A DNA stretch of 43,508 bases from Thiofilum flexile DSM 14609 (GCF_000380185.1 NZ_KB904817.1:1-43508), one strand, 5' to 3'; shown: positions 6,587-16,249, counted from the stretch's first letter. The notes: generated from the sequence alone by a model not told the origin. A program made the numbers and translations.

Positions 6587-7837
6587 ATGGATCATTTTGA
6601 ATACCGTAATGGGCAGTTATTTGCAGAGAATGTTGCCGTTGCTGAACTTGCCAAACAATACGGCACACCGTGCTATATCTATTCAAGAGCCACATTAGAG
6701 CGACATTGGCATGCCTTTAATGATGCATTTGGTACACAACCCCATTTAATTTGCTATGCCGTAAAATCTAACTCTAATTTAGCAATTCTCAATCTATTTG
6801 CTCGTTTAGGCTCTGGCTTTGATATTGTGTCCCTAGGGGAGTTAGAGCGGGTATTAGCAGCGGGTGCAGATCCTAAAAAGGTAGTATTTTCAGGGGTCGC
6901 TAAAAAAGCGAGTGAAATGCGCCGTGCTCTAGAGGTAGGGATTCGCTGCTTTAATGTAGAATCTGAGGCAGAATTAGAGCGCCTAAATCAAGTCGCGGGC
7001 GAAATGGGTAAGATTGCTCCTATTTCATTGCGGGTGAATCCTGATGTGGATGCTAAAACGCATCCTTATATTTCCACTGGGCTTAAAGATAATAAATTTG
7101 GTATTGCTTTTGATGAAGCCGAACGGGTTTATATCAAGGCTAGTCAGTTACCTAACTTAAGAGTAGAGGGCATTGATTGCCATATTGGTTCGCAGCTTTT
7201 AAGCCTAACTCCTTTTATGGATGCCTTAGATCGTTTATTAGTAATGGCTGAGCGCTTGAAAACAAAAGGTGTACATATTCATCATATTGATTTAGGTGGC
7301 GGATTAGGAGTGCGTTATAATGAGGAAACCCCTCCATTACCTTCTGATTATACTAAGCGTTTAATGCAAGATGAGCGTTTAAAACAATATGAAATTCTAA
7401 TGGAGCCAGGGCGAGCTATTACGGCAAATGCGGGTGTCTTAGTTACTGAGGTTGAGTATTTAAAATTAGCAGAGCATAAAAACTTTGCCATTATTGATGC
7501 CGGAATGAATGATCTCATTCGACCCGCTTTATATCAAGCATGGATGAAAATCATTCCTGTTATAGAAAATCCAGCGCGTGAAACCCGTACTTATGATGTG
7601 GTAGGACCGGTCTGTGAAACGAGTGACTTTTTAGGTAAAGAGCGTGAGTTAGCGATTCAAGCAGGAGATTTGCTCGCGGTACGCTCAGCGGGCGCTTATG
7701 GGTTTACCATGGCCTCTAATTACAATACTCGTCCATTAGCGGCTGAAATTATGGTGGATGGTAATAAAGCCTATGTCATTCGTGAGCGTGAAACGATTGC
7801 ATCTTTATATGAGAATGAAAAAATACTGCCACTTTAA
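6587..7837 (+). CDS. lysA: Diaminopimelate decarboxylase
   Basis: A PLP enzyme that decarboxylates meso-diaminopimelate to L-lysine, the last step of lysine synthesis. It is 416 residues, a fold type III alanine-racemase-like barrel plus a C-terminal beta domain. Lys60 in CYAVKSNSN is the PLP Schiff-base residue. IDCHIGSQL, HHIDLGGGLGVRY (glycine-rich phosphate loop) and MEPGRAIT follow. Cys343 in GPVCETSDFLG is the active-site residue from the neighbouring subunit. It lies 15 bases after lptM. dapF, often the next gene, is not here; instead the gene ends seven bases from the convergent cyclase gene. Confidence 0.96.
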   Translation: MDHFEYRNGQLFAENVAVAELAKQYGTPCYIYSRATLERHWHAFNDAFGTQPHLICYAVKSNSNLAILNLFARLGSGFDIVSLGELERVLAAGADPKKVVFSGVAKKASEMRRALEVGIRCFNVESEAELERLNQVAGEMGKIAPISLRVNPDVDAKTHPYISTGLKDNKFGIAFDEAERVYIKASQLPNLRVEGIDCHIGSQLLSLTPFMDALDRLLVMAERLKTKGVHIHHIDLGGGLGVRYNEETPPLPSDYTKRLMQDERLKQYEILMEPGRAITANAGVLVTEVEYLKLAEHKNFAIIDAGMNDLIRPALYQAWMKIIPVIENPARETRTYDVVGPVCETSDFLGKERELAIQAGDLLAVRSAGAYGFTMASNYNTRPLAAEIMVDGNKAYVIRERETIASLYENEKILPL

Positions 7838-7856
7838 TAAAGCACTAGCCTTTATT
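7836..7856. terminator. Possible shared hairpin between convergent lysA and cyclase genes
   Basis: AATAAAG (7836-7842) pairs with CTTTATT (7850-7856) across both stop codons. It is AT-rich with a seven-base loop, so only a weak candidate. Confidence 0.3.
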
Positions 7857-10043
7857 TAAATGATCCTGTACGCCTGTCCAATAGGGGATAGGCTGATGGA
7901 TACAATCTTTTACCCGTTGAATATAAAGCTGAGTGACATAATCATTCGGAAGTTGAGCATTAACTTGTTCTAAGGTAGTAAGTGCTGCTTCCCAGCGATG
8001 AGCATAGCAATGCTCTAAACCTAACTCATACAGGGCGTAAAGCGCTTTCTGATCAGCGCTTAATTCAGTGATTAAACCGATTGGCTCATAAAGATTCACG
8101 ACATTTTGTTTGCCTTTTACTCTCACTTGATCAATGTGACGAAATAAAATAGTAGGGCATTGTTTTTTAGTCGTTTCAGTCACTAAAATATCAACCTGAT
8201 AAAAGCGTGTTAGAGGTTCAATTCGAGAGGCTATATTCACCGCATCACCTAATACCGTATAAGCACGGCGTTGTTGTGAACCCATTTCTCCAACATTCAT
8301 TTCTCCGGTATTAATACCAATCCCCAATTTAACTGAGGGTACACCTAATTCATTAAATTCATGCTGGTGCTTTCTTAGCATGTTTTGTAGAGCCAGTGCG
8401 GTATAGACACTTTGCTCGGCATGATTCGCTTCTGGTAAAGGAGCACCCCAAAAAGCCATAATCATATCACCAATATATTTATCAATAATACCGCGATAGT
8501 CATCAATAATAGCTGTAGCATAGGTTAAATAACGGTTTAGAAATTGCTTTAGCTCTTGAGTGCTAATTTCCTCCGAAATTTGAGTGAAATCATGTAAATC
8601 AGCAAATAATACTGTCATTTCACGCCGCTCACCTTCAAGATTGATAGCTTTAGGGTCATGCATAATACGTTGAATATGCTCTGAGGGCACATATTGACCA
8701 AAGAGTTGCTGTAATTGGGCACGACTACGACTCTCAAAGAAAAGACTGGCAATTAAAAAGATTAGGGTAATGCTAATAATAAGTAATAGGGGAGTAGTAG
8801 GGGAAATATAAATTTGAGAAAATTGGTGTAAGGCATAATGGCTAAATAGTATTATACCTAATAGTGTCATCCCCGTTAACAGTAAATGATGCGGTCTACA
8901 GCGTGGATACCACAAGAGCATTATTAGACATAAAATAAATAGTTCCGCCATGACAACAATGTAACCCCAGTCAGGTGCATACCATAAAATACTAGGATGT
9001 AGTATGCCATTTAAAGCCAGCGCTTGAATTTCAAACTCAGCCATCGCGGCTCGTATAGGGGTGGATTTTAAATTCCCTACGGAGCTAGCAGAGGAGCCAA
9101 TAATGGCAATGGCATTATTTAAAATAGGCAGGGGGGTTTTATTAACAATATCAGCCGCTGATACCCGCTTAATCTGGTTTAGATTAGCATGATAGGGAAT
9201 TAGCAGTTGTCCGAGCGGATCTGTGGGAATAAAAATATTACCTAATTGCAGACCTTGATAGATGGTTTTACCATAATGTTGATCTAAAACAATTTGGTAA
9301 TCTTCTACATTTAAGTAATGCTGGGCTAATACTAAGGCAAAGGCAGGATATAGTGCTTTATCAAATTGCATGACTAAGGGTAAACTACGCAATACACCAT
9401 CAGAATCTACTTGACTGGCTATATGCCCCTCACCACCACTTGCATCTTGATAGGGTAATAAATTGGCTGAATATCCAGTCGATTGCCAACCCGATACTAA
9501 ATTAGGGTCAATTAAGGGTTTACCTTTAGCAAGTAGATTATTTTGTGCCGCTTGATCGTGGAAAGAAAAACTTAATATGACCTGATTTTGATGTAGAGTC
9601 CGAGTCAGAATATCATCCGCATCCATTTGATCCCGTAAAGCTAATAAGTTATTAGGTATAGGGCGTTTGAGTTCGCGTAATTTATTTTCTAATTCATCAA
9701 TAGGATTAATTTCACGATGATCAAAAATCGTAGTTAGCCCAATTAATTTAGGCTTATAGCTGCCTAAGATATTAATAAAATCGGCAATCTCTTTACGTGG
9801 ACGAGGCCAACCCCCAATTTGGCTCATGGTATTTTCGTCTATATCCACCAATACAATAGTAGGCTGTTCGAGCGGGGCTTGACGACTGCTATTGATGAGG
9901 TCGAGATCATAATAAAGCCGCTCAATACGTTGCAAAAAGGGGGTGATACTCGCGACAGGCCAGCACGTTGCACCCATGAGTACTAGCCCAAGTAGCAAGC
10001 TGAGTATGATTTGTAATTGGTAATTGCGATAAAAGAGCCACAT
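7845..10043 (-). CDS. CHASE2-domain class III adenylate cyclase
   Basis: A 732-residue membrane receptor cyclase. A first membrane segment (about residues 9-30) is followed by an extracytoplasmic CHASE2 sensor (about 40-345: VLVDIDENTMSQIGGWPRPR, then a typical AAMAEFEIQALALNGIL end), three membrane segments (about 355-435), and a cytoplasmic class III cyclase domain (about 470-650). The cyclase has metal-binding Asp in TVLFADLHDFTQIS and in DKYIGDMIMAFWGAP; the Lys of DKYIGD and the Thr of AYTVLGDAVNIASRIE are the ATP-selecting pair of the IIIb type, so cAMP is the expected product. A short C-terminal helical region resembles TPR tails of related cyclases. The ligand is unknown. It lies 68 bases downstream of a Crp-type gene on the same strand. 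Confidence 0.92.
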   Translation of the reverse strand: MWLFYRNYQLQIILSLLLGLVLMGATCWPVASITPFLQRIERLYYDLDLINSSRQAPLEQPTIVLVDIDENTMSQIGGWPRPRKEIADFINILGSYKPKLIGLTTIFDHREINPIDELENKLRELKRPIPNNLLALRDQMDADDILTRTLHQNQVILSFSFHDQAAQNNLLAKGKPLIDPNLVSGWQSTGYSANLLPYQDASGGEGHIASQVDSDGVLRSLPLVMQFDKALYPAFALVLAQHYLNVEDYQIVLDQHYGKTIYQGLQLGNIFIPTDPLGQLLIPYHANLNQIKRVSAADIVNKTPLPILNNAIAIIGSSASSVGNLKSTPIRAAMAEFEIQALALNGILHPSILWYAPDWGYIVVMAELFILCLIMLLWYPRCRPHHLLLTGMTLLGIILFSHYALHQFSQIYISPTTPLLLIISITLIFLIASLFFESRSRAQLQQLFGQYVPSEHIQRIMHDPKAINLEGERREMTVLFADLHDFTQISEEISTQELKQFLNRYLTYATAIIDDYRGIIDKYIGDMIMAFWGAPLPEANHAEQSVYTALALQNMLRKHQHEFNELGVPSVKLGIGINTGEMNVGEMGSQQRRAYTVLGDAVNIASRIEPLTRFYQVDILVTETTKKQCPTILFRHIDQVRVKGKQNVVNLYEPIGLITELSADQKALYALYELGLEHCYAHRWEAALTTLEQVNAQLPNDYVTQLYIQRVKDCIHQPIPYWTGVQDHLNKG

Positions 10044-10111
10044 AGGCTAACAATGTGGCACAAGTTGGGTGTTTTTGCCTAGGGTATTTTTTACTACCAT
10101 TTAGTTTTAAA

Positions 10112-10783
10112 TCACCAACGCGACGGCAGCTTTTTCTTTAACACGATTTGCTTCAGGTCATTACTACCGATGTAATCCCCATGGCGTAAATCTTTCATAA
10201 TCCGACTTACCATTTCGCGCGATGAGCCAACCATTTCAGCAATTTCTTGGTGGGTCATGCGTGGTGTGACTAAGACACCGTTTTCTTCTTTGGCTTGTGA
10301 GAGCAGGACACGAGCGACGCGCCCATAGACATCAAGTGTAGAGAGTGAGCAAATCGTATCGTCTAAGACACGTAGGCGGGTGGCTAAAGCGCTGAGCATG
10401 GGCAAGAGCGACTCTGGGAATTGCTCAATAAATTGTTGAAAACCTTCGGTAGTTAAGCATAGTAGTTTAGTCGATTCTACGGTCATGACGGTCGCTGAGC
10501 GCGGTTGACCATCCAATAGACTCAGCTCACCAAAAAAATCACCTTCATTTAAAAAGGCTAATAAAGTTTGGCGTCCTTCTTCATTGCTAGCCAGCACTTT
10601 CAAACGTCCATTTAATACAATGTATAAGGACTGAGTCATCGCCCCTTGGTTGATAATGATGCTATTTTTGGGGTAGGTAAAGGCATGAGCTAAGCCATTA
10701 AGATGTTCTAACTGCTCAGGTTTCAGGTTTTTAAATAGGGGAATATGGTTAAATGAATGGATAGCACTAGGTATTGTTTTCAT
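10112..10783 (-). CDS. Crp/Fnr-family transcription regulator, probably cAMP-binding
   Basis: A 223-residue regulator with an N-terminal cyclic-nucleotide-binding domain and a C-terminal winged helix. The phosphate-binding cassette GDFFGELSLLDGQPRSAT keeps Gly85-Glu86 and Arg95-Ser96, matching the cAMP contacts of E. coli CRP. There is no N-terminal cysteine cluster, so it is not FNR-like. The recognition helix region MTHQEIAEMVGSSREMVSRI (residues 176-195) is close to that of CRP (QEIGQIVGCSRETVGRIL). It could be the organism's CRP or a second paralogue. With the cyclase gene downstream it may form one transcription unit, and the cyclase may supply its ligand. Confidence 0.9.
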   Translation of the reverse strand: MKTIPSAIHSFNHIPLFKNLKPEQLEHLNGLAHAFTYPKNSIIINQGAMTQSLYIVLNGRLKVLASNEEGRQTLLAFLNEGDFFGELSLLDGQPRSATVMTVESTKLLCLTTEGFQQFIEQFPESLLPMLSALATRLRVLDDTICSLSTLDVYGRVARVLLSQAKEENGVLVTPRMTHQEIAEMVGSSREMVSRIMKDLRHGDYIGSNDLKQIVLKKKLPSRW

Positions 10784-10978
10784 AATGGTCAGTATTCATT
10801 AAAAGTGATCAATCAGTATGCCATGCTTAGCAGTATTTTGCTGGTGTTGCTATAAGTATAGTCGTTAGTGATGGATATTTAATCACATTAAGCGCTAAAC
10901 TAGGGTAAAAGACAGGGGAACTGTTTCTTGATCTGGTTTGTTCTTAGGGCTTTTCCTCCAAATGTGAGGAAGTGGTCT

Positions 10979-11362
10979 ATGCTTAGTACAGAGGAAGCGT
11001 CGAATAGCAAATGGAGTTTGAGTATGACGAACCAAAATACCCTATTTGAAGTAGGGATGGTATTGTCCAAACGTGGCAAGGTAACCGCCAGTTTGGAAGG
11101 TGTTACCCGTATTTTAAAGCGAGGAGATGTCATTTTTAGTGATGATATTGTCTCTACTGTGAGAGGCGCTAATCTGCAACTGCGGATGGCAGATAATAAT
11201 ATTGTTATGCTGCGAGGTGGCAGCACGTTTAGAGTAAGCTTATATCGTATGGAGTTTGGGCTAGAGCAAGTAAGACGCTTTGAATACAGTGGCGGATCGA
11301 TTCGCCCTAGTCATCGCCATGAGCCACCTTTAGGAGCGCCCGCTATGGTGGCTAATAGTTAG
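10979..11362 (+). CDS. FecR-like domain protein (short)
   Basis: A small protein of about 127 residues. The central part, GKVTASLEGVTRILKRGDVI followed by FSDDIVSTVRGANLQLRMAD, resembles the FecR domain (PF04773), in which a small beta sandwich follows a 'gdvi..gd.i.T...s.a.l...dg' pattern. There is no signal peptide or membrane segment, and no FecI or TonB receptor gene nearby, so it is not a classic sigma regulator. The frame opens at 10928. Two starts have ribosome binding sites: ATG 10979 (GAGGAAG, about 8 bases) and ATG 11024 (TGGAG, 7 bases, giving 112 residues). It may be a stand-alone or truncated member. Confidence in coding is fair, in function low. Confidence 0.5.
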   Translation: MLSTEEASNSKWSLSMTNQNTLFEVGMVLSKRGKVTASLEGVTRILKRGDVIFSDDIVSTVRGANLQLRMADNNIVMLRGGSTFRVSLYRMEFGLEQVRRFEYSGGSIRPSHRHEPPLGAPAMVANS

Positions 11363-11378
11363 CTTATGTCATTTTAAG

Positions 11379-12302
11379 TTAGGGTTGCAGGCAATGGGCT
11401 AGCTGGTCTGCGGCCTGCACTAATAACTCAGGATAAGTACGTGTAGTCAAGGGCAGTTGACTACCTAATCCATCTAAAGTAGCGGTGTGTAAGTTTAATT
11501 CTGCTACTAAACTCGCCAAAGCAGTGGGTGAAAATTGTGGCTCATATAATAAACACTTTACCCCATCCTGTTGCACCGTTTGATACAAAGACTGTAAGTG
11601 TTTAGCACTCACCTGATGTCCTAATCCCGTGCCTACGGTGGCCTTTAATTGTATTCCATAACGCCTATCAAAATACTGCCATGCATCATGGAAAGTAATA
11701 TAGCCTTGCCCTTTGAATGGTAATAGTTGTTGGCGTGCGCTTTGATCGGCTTGTTGAATGGCTGCTATTAATGGCTCGGCATTGGTATTAAAGGTTTTAG
11801 CATATTGGGGATAGCGCTGACTCAATGTTTGAGTAATGGCTTGAGCCATGGCTATGCCATTATCCGCATCTAGCCATAAGTGCAGATCTTTTATCCCATG
11901 TTCATGATGCTCATCTTCATGGTGGGAATCCGATAAATCGCGCGTTGATAGCAAAGTAATATGCGGAGCTGCTGATAAAGTTAATAGCTGTTGCTGTGGT
12001 TTGAGTTGCTGCAATGCTTTATCTAGCTGTGCCTCAAATTCAGCATCAATACGAATAATAACCTCAGCCTGAGCCAAGGCACTCGCATCCGAGGGACGTA
12101 CACTGTATTGATGCGGCGAGACATTATCAGGTAATAACTGGCGGGTTTGTAGTGGTGTTCCTGCCGTAATAGCCAATGTCATGCTTTGAATCGGTTTAAT
12201 CGTGCTAATAATCAGGGGCGCTTCTGTGGCCTTATCGGCAGAGTTACAGGCACTTAAAAGCAACATAGCACAGAACATAAAAAGGGATACAATACGGCGC
12301 AT
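11379..12302 (-). CDS. znuA: Zinc ABC transporter substrate-binding lipoprotein
   Basis: Periplasmic zinc-binding component of the ZnuABC importer (cluster A-I family). The ATG at 12302 gives 307 residues starting MRRIVSLFMFCAMLLLSAC, a signal peptide with lipobox LSAC, so it is membrane anchored. Metal ligand candidates are His in VSPHQYSVRPSD, His in DLHLWLD, His in ITFHDAWQYF, and the Glu of YEPQFSP near the C-terminus. A His-rich loop (DSHHEDEHHEHG) typical of zinc-specific members lies before the second ligand. A TTG three codons upstream is a less likely start. The gene is divergent from znuC, with only 24 bases between start codons, so the promoters must overlap coding sequence or each other. 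Confidence 0.9.
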   Translation of the reverse strand: MRRIVSLFMFCAMLLLSACNSADKATEAPLIISTIKPIQSMTLAITAGTPLQTRQLLPDNVSPHQYSVRPSDASALAQAEVIIRIDAEFEAQLDKALQQLKPQQQLLTLSAAPHITLLSTRDLSDSHHEDEHHEHGIKDLHLWLDADNGIAMAQAITQTLSQRYPQYAKTFNTNAEPLIAAIQQADQSARQQLLPFKGQGYITFHDAWQYFDRRYGIQLKATVGTGLGHQVSAKHLQSLYQTVQQDGVKCLLYEPQFSPTALASLVAELNLHTATLDGLGSQLPLTTRTYPELLVQAADQLAHCLQP

Positions 12303-12326
12303 TATAGTCAATGGGTAGTTATAAAG

Positions 12327-13094
12327 ATGTCAGAACAGGTACTGGCTGCTTTAGAGCATGTCAGCTTGAGGTTAAATCAGCGCGACATTTTGCATGATAT
12401 TAGTCTTGAAGTACACCCAGCTAAAGTACTCACTCTGATTGGCCCTAATGGGGCGGGTAAGTCTAGTTTATTAAAAATCCTCTTGGGGTTAGAGCAACCT
12501 ACTGTCGGCAAGGTATGGCGTAAGCCGGGTTTAAGTGTGGGGTATGTGCCGCAACGCTTTCAATTAGAGCCGCTGATGCCTTTAACGGTGGAACGTTTTA
12601 TTTGTTTGGGGAGTAAACCTAAACAGTCGGTGCAATCCGTGTTACAGGCCGTAGGGATTGAGCAGTTACAACAGGCCTCCCTACAAGGCTTATCAGGAGG
12701 AGAGATGCAGCGGGTATTATTAGCCCGTGCTATTTTAAAACGTCCTGAGTTATTAGTGCTGGATGAGCCGGGGCAGGGGGTGGATGTGGCAGGTTTAAGT
12801 GAGCTGTATCAACTCTTAACCCAGTTAAAAAATGACTATGACTATGGGGTGGTGTTAGTGTCCCATGATTTACATTTAGTCATGGCGGCTACCGATCAAG
12901 TCTTGTGCTTGAATACCCATGTCTGTTGTTCGGGGCGACCTGATGCTGTGACCGCGCACCCCGAATATTTGAAATTATTTGGTTTGCCTAATATTGAGCA
13001 AAATCTAGCCGTTTATACCCATCATCATAATCATCATCATGGCCTAGATGGTTCGGTGATTATTGATAGTTGTGAGGGGCATACGCATGGGTAG
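12327..13094 (+). CDS. znuC: Zinc ABC transporter ATP-binding protein
   Basis: ATPase of the zinc importer, 255 residues. Walker A GPNGAGKSS, Q-loop YVPQRF, signature LSGGEMQRV, Walker B LLVLDEP, and switch His in VSHDLH are all present. The C-terminus has a His-rich tail, HHHNHHHG, then CEGHTHG, which could bind zinc and sense its level in the cytoplasm. That role is inference. The ribosome binding site is weak (AAAG). znuB follows nine bases on. Confidence 0.93.
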   Translation: MSEQVLAALEHVSLRLNQRDILHDISLEVHPAKVLTLIGPNGAGKSSLLKILLGLEQPTVGKVWRKPGLSVGYVPQRFQLEPLMPLTVERFICLGSKPKQSVQSVLQAVGIEQLQQASLQGLSGGEMQRVLLARAILKRPELLVLDEPGQGVDVAGLSELYQLLTQLKNDYDYGVVLVSHDLHLVMAATDQVLCLNTHVCCSGRPDAVTAHPEYLKLFGLPNIEQNLAVYTHHHNHHHGLDGSVIIDSCEGHTHG

Positions 13095-13103
13095 TAGGGT
13101 GTA

Positions 13104-13892
13104 ATGATGGATGGTTTTATTATTCGTGCTCTGCTTGCAGGTAGTGCTGTAGTGACTGTGACGGGTGTTTTAGGGGTGTTTCTATTGTGGCGGCGTATGG
13201 CCTATTTTGGGGATGCGTTATCACACTCTGCCTTATTAGGGGTGGCATTAGGCATTTTATTAGGTGGACAAGAATATTGGTTTGTCTTAGCCGTGTGTAT
13301 TGTAGTGGCTTTGTTAATGACACGGATACAACGTAGGCCAGAACTGAGTAATGATACCATTTTAGGCATCTTAGGGCATGGTGGCTTAGCTTTAGGCTTG
13401 ATGGCGCTACACTTTAGTACTCAAGCAGGTGGCCGAAGTTTAGAGGCTTATTTATTTGGTGATATCTTACTATTGCAAGATACCGATGTTTATTTTGCGT
13501 TAGGGCTCAGTGCCGTTGTGGTGGGAGTGGTCTGGTATTATTGGCAATCGTTATTACTCATGACCGCTCATCCAGAACTAGCTCAAGCCGAGGGTGTTAA
13601 TACCGAGCGATTGGGATTAATCTATATGCTACTGATTGCATTGGTAATTGCTATTGCTATGCGAGTGGTAGGGATTTTTTTACTAACCGCGTTATTAATT
13701 ATTCCTGCTGCGACCGCTAGACGCTTAGCCCGTACTCCAGAGCAAATGGTCTTTATAGCTATTGTGAGTGGCTTAGTGGCTTTGATGCTGGGCTTAGCCA
13801 GTTCGCTATGGTGGGATAGCCCTACAGGTCCTAGTATTGTCGTGGTTGCAGTCATAGAATTTGCCTTAGTGCAGCTCATACCCCAGCGTTAA
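13104..13892 (+). CDS. znuB: Zinc ABC transporter permease
   Basis: Inner membrane permease of the ABC-3 family, 262 residues, with about eight hydrophobic segments. Family stretches include RRMAYFGDALSHSALLGVAL near the N-terminus and LLTALLIIPAATARRLARTP in the later half, the region that contacts the ATPase. It is translationally close to znuC, so ZnuC and ZnuB are made together while ZnuA is transcribed the other way. Confidence 0.94.
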   Translation: MMDGFIIRALLAGSAVVTVTGVLGVFLLWRRMAYFGDALSHSALLGVALGILLGGQEYWFVLAVCIVVALLMTRIQRRPELSNDTILGILGHGGLALGLMALHFSTQAGGRSLEAYLFGDILLLQDTDVYFALGLSAVVVGVVWYYWQSLLLMTAHPELAQAEGVNTERLGLIYMLLIALVIAIAMRVVGIFLLTALLIIPAATARRLARTPEQMVFIAIVSGLVALMLGLASSLWWDSPTGPSIVVVAVIEFALVQLIPQR

Positions 13893-13914
13893 AAATGAGC
13901 CAATCAGTAGATAC

Positions 13915-13936
13915 GGTTTGTGCGCTGCACAAATCC
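13915..13936 (+). other. Hairpin between znuB and coaD
   Basis: GGTTTGTGC (13915-13923) pairs with GCACAAATC (13927-13935), with one wobble and a three-base loop. No T run follows, so it is not a canonical terminator. It may end the znu transcript weakly or be a binding site. Confidence 0.35.
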
Positions 13937-13999
13937 ATGTTAAAAACAGTCCCGACTCCAAATTTAATGACGCTAGAGTAAGCGTAATCTAGCAGGTGA

Positions 14000-14515
<516 letters not shown>

Positions 14516-14529
14516 GAACTACTAGATAA

Positions 14530-14856
<327 letters not shown>

Positions 14857-14888
14857 AGCGTAAGTCCAATAGCCTTAGATTATATTTT

Positions 14889-14920
14889 ATATGCCTGCTT
14901 TATGCAGGCATATTGTATTG
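14889..14920. terminator. Bidirectional terminator between ferredoxin and META genes
   Basis: ATATGCCTGC (14889-14898) pairs perfectly with GCAGGCATAT (14904-14913) around TTTAT, followed by TGTATTG on the plus strand and an A/T run on the other side. It lies between convergent genes. Confidence 0.75.
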
Positions 14921-14940
14921 GGCTGATTATATTGCTTATA

Positions 14941-15390
14941 TTAAGTTGGTTTATAGGTCTGAAAGGTAAGCAGTGGCTTGCGTTGAGCATCCAGTAATAC
15001 TAATTGACCTCTAACTAAAGCATAGATTCGGACGCGAGCCAGTTTATCCATATAGTCTCGCTCCGTCTGAGACGGTACCCCTGAACATAATATACGACTG
15101 ACACTCGGCTGACCCAGCGCTAAAGTGCCATCTTCGTTGGCGATATAATTGCCAGAGTAGCTGTTGCAACCATTAAAGCCACTCATACGCCCCCGCTCAA
15201 ACAAAACCGTTATTGGGCGTGAAAGATTAGGTACATTCTTAGCTAAGACCCACTGAGACTGATTGAGGAGCGGGTCATGAATAGAACTAGGATTCGCTTT
15301 GGTATTGCAAGCATTTAGCGTTAATAGCAAGCAGCCCACCAAAACAAGCCGCCAGTACTTATGTTGCATAAATAGAATCATCGATAGCAT
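14941..15390 (-). CDS. META-domain lipoprotein (HslJ-like)
   Basis: A 149-residue protein with a signal peptide ending in lipobox LNAC (LVLVGCLLLTLNAC), so probably an outer or inner membrane lipoprotein. The mature part is a META domain (PF03724): QSQWVLAK, FERGRMSGFNGCNSYSGNY, and a later SRILCSG stretch, with two cysteines that could pair. META/HslJ proteins are linked to heat shock and novobiocin resistance in E. coli; the molecular role is not known. Three in-frame ATGs (15390, 15381, 15369) are possible starts and none has a clear ribosome binding site; the one at 15369 (MQHKYWRL) gives a normal signal peptide. Confidence 0.8.
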   Translation of the reverse strand: MLSMILFMQHKYWRLVLVGCLLLTLNACNTKANPSSIHDPLLNQSQWVLAKNVPNLSRPITVLFERGRMSGFNGCNSYSGNYIANEDGTLALGQPSVSRILCSGVPSQTERDYMDKLARVRIYALVRGQLVLLDAQRKPLLTFQTYKPT

Positions 15391-15514
15391 GCTCAGGAGT
15401 TTTATTATTATTCTATGAGAGGGATCTATAACCGATAAGGTTCAATCCACTATGATGATAGAAGGATGATAGGGATACAACTAAATCAGGATGATTGGAA
15501 ATTGAGGCTAGTGA

Positions 15515-16237
15515 GTGTTTAGTATTCAACCTATTGGGTATATACAATCCTGTTATCAGGAGAAGTTTGGGATTCCACGCCAGCCTAATTTGGTGTCAGA
15601 GGCTAAAGCGCGTATTAATCTGCTTGAGACTTTTTCCTTAGAGAGTGTCAGAGGGTTGCAGGAGTTTTCTCATATTTGGGTAATTTTTCGCTTTCATTTG
15701 ACTGCAGAGCAAGGTTGGCATCCCACGGTACGCCCACCCCGTTTAGGCGGGAATCAACGGGTAGGTGTCTTTGCGACCCGCTCTACCTTTCGACCTAATG
15801 CCTTAGGCTTATCCGTGGTGTCATTGAGTGGTATTGTGGAGTGTAATGGGCAGGTGAGCTTAGAATTGCGCGGAGCCGATTTACTAAATGGCACCCCAAT
15901 TATCGATATTAAACCCTATATTCCCTATGTAGACGCACTGCCTCACGCCCAAGCAGGCTATGCTCAACAAGCTCCATTGAGCCAAGTGAAGGTACGTTTT
16001 GCTTTACAAGCTTCAGTGCAGTGTCAGCAAAAATCTACACAATGGGGGGTGAATATGGAGCTGTTGATTCGCCAGATTCTACAACAAGATCCGCGCCCTG
16101 CTTATCGTACAACACAACAAGATCATCGTGAGTATGGGATGCGGTTATATGATTTTGATCTTCATTGGCGCTATGACGCCGATGGTATTGAGGTTTTAGA
16201 CTTAAGCGAGGGCAGTCTGCCTCACACTAAGCATTAG
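15515..16237 (+). CDS. trmO: tRNA (t6A37) N6-methyltransferase TrmO
   Basis: SAM-dependent enzyme that methylates N6-threonylcarbamoyladenosine at position 37 of tRNA-Thr(GGU), giving m6t6A. It is 240 residues, TsaA/YaeB family. The beta-barrel N-domain starts FSIQPIGYIQSCYQEKFGIP and contains RPPRLGG, GVFATRSTFRPNALGLSVV, and LLNGTPIIDIKPYIPYVDA, all family hallmarks. The C-terminal region with DPRPAYR is typical of the bacterial type. The start is GTG at 15515, with GAGG about eight bases before. Its known substrate tRNA-Thr(GGT) is encoded in this window at 26090. Confidence 0.93.
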   Translation: MFSIQPIGYIQSCYQEKFGIPRQPNLVSEAKARINLLETFSLESVRGLQEFSHIWVIFRFHLTAEQGWHPTVRPPRLGGNQRVGVFATRSTFRPNALGLSVVSLSGIVECNGQVSLELRGADLLNGTPIIDIKPYIPYVDALPHAQAGYAQQAPLSQVKVRFALQASVQCQQKSTQWGVNMELLIRQILQQDPRPAYRTTQQDHREYGMRLYDFDLHWRYDADGIEVLDLSEGSLPHTKH

Positions 16238-16249
16238 GGAATATATCAC

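Noticed and set aside
10866-10888. Possible CRP site (GTGAT...ATCAC) upstream of the Crp-type gene
   Set aside because: The half sites are nine bases apart, not the four expected between these pentamers in the CRP consensus, so it is not a CRP or FNR site as it stands.
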